A stretch of DNA of 62,015 nucleotides from Owenia fusiformis. Lineage: Eukaryota; Annelida; Polychaeta; Sabellida; Oweniidae. The first letter of the stretch is position 1, and every line of letters begins with the position of its first letter. The position numbers and the translations under genes were made by a program. Below are positions 60,601-62,015 of the stretch, piece by piece. Under the pieces are notes generated by a model, which was given only the letters and a program-made list of their open reading frames with translations, was not told where the DNA came from and did not search any database. The stretch spans positions 1 through 62,015 of the forward strand of contig CAIIXF020000557.1 of NCBI GenBank assembly GCA_903813345.2, given 5' to 3'.

Positions 60601-62015
60601 TAGATATACGGCAACGGTGGCCCGTACGCGAACTTCAAACGCGTATATCTCGATAACTAATGGTCGGATTTCAATTTGGTTCACTGTTTTTTTAATGCTC
60701 GGAAAACTGTCTTTCCGACCAGCTAGTTTTCCTCCGATTCTGACTTCTTAAGGAGGCTCGAGAGGCCGAAATAGCGGAAATGCAGATTTCGACCTAGATT
60801 TCGACCTTTGACCCAGATAAGGATTTGACCTAATTTCCGAGCAACTACGCCTAGCCCCCTAACACGTGCATGAGTAGATTTATCCCAATATCTCTCGTGA
60901 TGAGAACGTGTGGTTAGAAAGATTTTGCTTTTGCACATACAAAAGCAAAAATCATAATAGGATTTGGCCATACGCGTATAGAGGGGAAATGGCTCTAGGG
61001 ACGCTTTGAGGGCCTATAATGGTCGATTAAAGGCAGGGGAATCTAGGGAGGTAGTTGGGGAGAATGTCTGGCTCGTGCTTCGCGGATCCGTCGAGGTCAA
61101 AAAATAGTCCTTCAAAAATAGGCCTTCCAGACGTCTATATAGAGCTTTCGACGTAGATTCGAGCAGCGTACGCGTCGTTCTACATTCCGCAATCGTTAGT
61201 TTTGAGGAAGGGAATCGTTGTTTACGAAATGCTCTAGTCATCGTTCGGGCCTATTTTCTTTCAAATGTCTGTTGTTCGCAGAGATACGTATACCAAGTGT
61301 ATTCGTGCCGTCTAGATATACGGCAACGGTGGCCCGTACGCGAACTTCAAACGCGTATATCTCGATAACTAATGGTCGGATTTCAATTTGGTTCACTGTT
61401 TTTTTAATGCTCGGAAAACTGTCTTTCCGACCAGCTAGTTTTCCTCCGATTCTGACTTCTTAAGGAGGCTCGAGAGGCCGAAATAGCGGAAATGCAGATT
61501 CGACCTAGATTTCGACCTTTGACCCAGATAAGGATTGACCTAATTTCCGAGCAACTACGCCTAGCCCCCTAACAACGTGCATGAGTAGATTTATTCCAAA
61601 TATCTCTCGTTGATGAGAACGTGTGGTTAGAAAGATTTTGCTTTTGCACATACAAAAGCAAAAATCATAATAGGATTTGGCCATACGCGTATAGAGGGAA
61701 ATGGCTCTAGGGACGCTTTGAGGGCCTATAATGGTCGATTAAAGGACAGGGAATCTAGGGAGGTAGTTGGGGAGAATGTCTGGCTCGTGCTTCGCGGATC
61801 CGTCGAGGTCAAAAAATAGTCCTTCAAAAAATAGCCTTCCAGACGTCTATATAGAGCTTTCGACGTAGATTCGAGCAGCGTACGCGTCGTTCTACATTCC
61901 GCAATCGTTAGTTTGAGGAAGGGAATCGTTGTTTACGAAATGCTCTAGTCATCGTCGGGCCTATTTTCCTTTCAAAATGTCTGTTGTTCGCAGAGATACG
62001 TATACCAAGTGTATT
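54700..62015. other. Indel-rich part of the satellite array
   Basis: From about 54,705 the units show frequent one-base insertions and deletions. Examples: aaaaatag for aaaaaatag at 54,705; ggctatt near 54,838; tcttcaaa near 55,560; gggaacgc near 56,014; cgttgtgag near 56,630; gattgacc near 61,533. Substitutions stay rare. The same unit is almost perfect to the left. This pattern suggests lower consensus accuracy towards a contig end rather than real divergence. Confidence 0.7.

Larger units (their letters stand above)
35987..62015 (-). repeat. 714-bp satellite array, ~36.5 units, Helentron-derived
   Basis: The unit starting ataataggatttggcc recurs at 35987, 36701, 37415 and so on to the window end, with a period of 714 bp (a few units 711-713). 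Units appear identical up to ~54.7 kb except for single-base homopolymer length changes. Read on the minus strand, each unit has an AGGTCA block with DR1-like GGGTCAAAGGTCG, a body block (accaaattgaaatccgacca...) matching the modules of the neighbouring elements, and a perfect hairpin at its end. Each unit holds three ACGCGT sites and roughly 50 CpGs by hand count. Short ORFs recur in every unit on both strands, but no frame stays open across a unit, so I regard it as non-coding. The array leaves the window unfinished. Confidence 0.95.

Noticed and set aside
36087-61463. Dozens of identical 60-83-codon ORFs on both strands in the satellite as a multigene family
   Set aside because: They overlap each other on both strands, have no domain, signal or codon signature, and simply recur because the DNA repeats. 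None stays open across a unit.
35987-62015. CRISPR-like array
   Set aside because: The units are 714 bp and identical throughout with no variable spacers, and the context is eukaryotic.
35987-62015. Ribosomal RNA, 5S, histone or other tandem gene cluster
   Set aside because: No rRNA or tRNA core, no histone-fold or other recognisable product in any frame, and the unit resembles neighbouring transposons.

Overview
This window is a eukaryotic, invertebrate-type nuclear locus. It is AT-rich, has almost no protein-coding content and is dominated by transposable-element debris. The evidence for a metazoan is a spliced minus-strand gene start, many short non-autonomous elements (Helentron/Helitron2-like, TIR/MITE-like, a probable solo LTR, a decayed Tc1/mariner transposase), and broken copies of a cysteine-rich protein family that I associate from memory with invertebrate genomes. 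The species cannot be named from this sequence; an aquatic invertebrate is a guess.

Layout: (1) 1-2390 holds the 5' part of one gene on the minus strand: a 69-bp first coding exon (2322-2390), a 2.07-kb intron carrying a Helentron-like element, and a second exon (1-254) that runs off the window and encodes an in-frame 10-residue repeat. (2) 2391-20340 is gene-poor. It contains a foldback element, MITEs with TA or TTA target duplications, a mariner transposase remnant, minisatellites, a 156-bp tandem repeat, two 395-bp MITEs lying inverted to each other, a second Helentron-like element, and repeats rich in a GGCGGCCATTTT-type motif. (3) 20345-27043 is a plus-oriented head-to-tail chain of ~1.7-2.1 kb elements. 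All four end in the same way: an AATCTGGAGTCT box, then a hairpin, then CTAG. A probable solo LTR interrupts the first. (4) 27556-28228 is a GC-rich element with perfect 32-bp terminal inverted repeats. (5) 28247-30054 is an inverted duplication of a pseudogene with EADT, ALPMFHAL and Cys-rich C-terminal motifs. (6) 31021-31043 is an assembly gap (N). (7) 31059-35985 is a minus-oriented chain of three more hairpin-CTAG elements full of AGGTCA half-sites. (8) 35987-62015 is an uninterrupted array of a 714-bp satellite, about 36.5 near-identical units, still running at the window end.

The main result is that these parts are related. The 714-bp unit, read on the minus strand, has the same order of parts as the dispersed elements beside it: an AGGTCA-rich block including a DR1-like motif, then a body block with the ACCAAATT...ATCCGAC signature, then a terminal hairpin. 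Every complete unit junction contains a 14-bp-arm hairpin. The array edge falls exactly at the hairpin-defined unit boundary and abuts a palindrome matching the subterminal box of the dispersed family. The simplest reading is a satellite made by head-to-tail amplification of a compact non-autonomous Helentron-like element. No Rep/helicase gene is present, so the replication machinery would be supplied elsewhere. From about 54.7 kb rightward, single-base indels accumulate in the array and look like sequencing error near a contig end.
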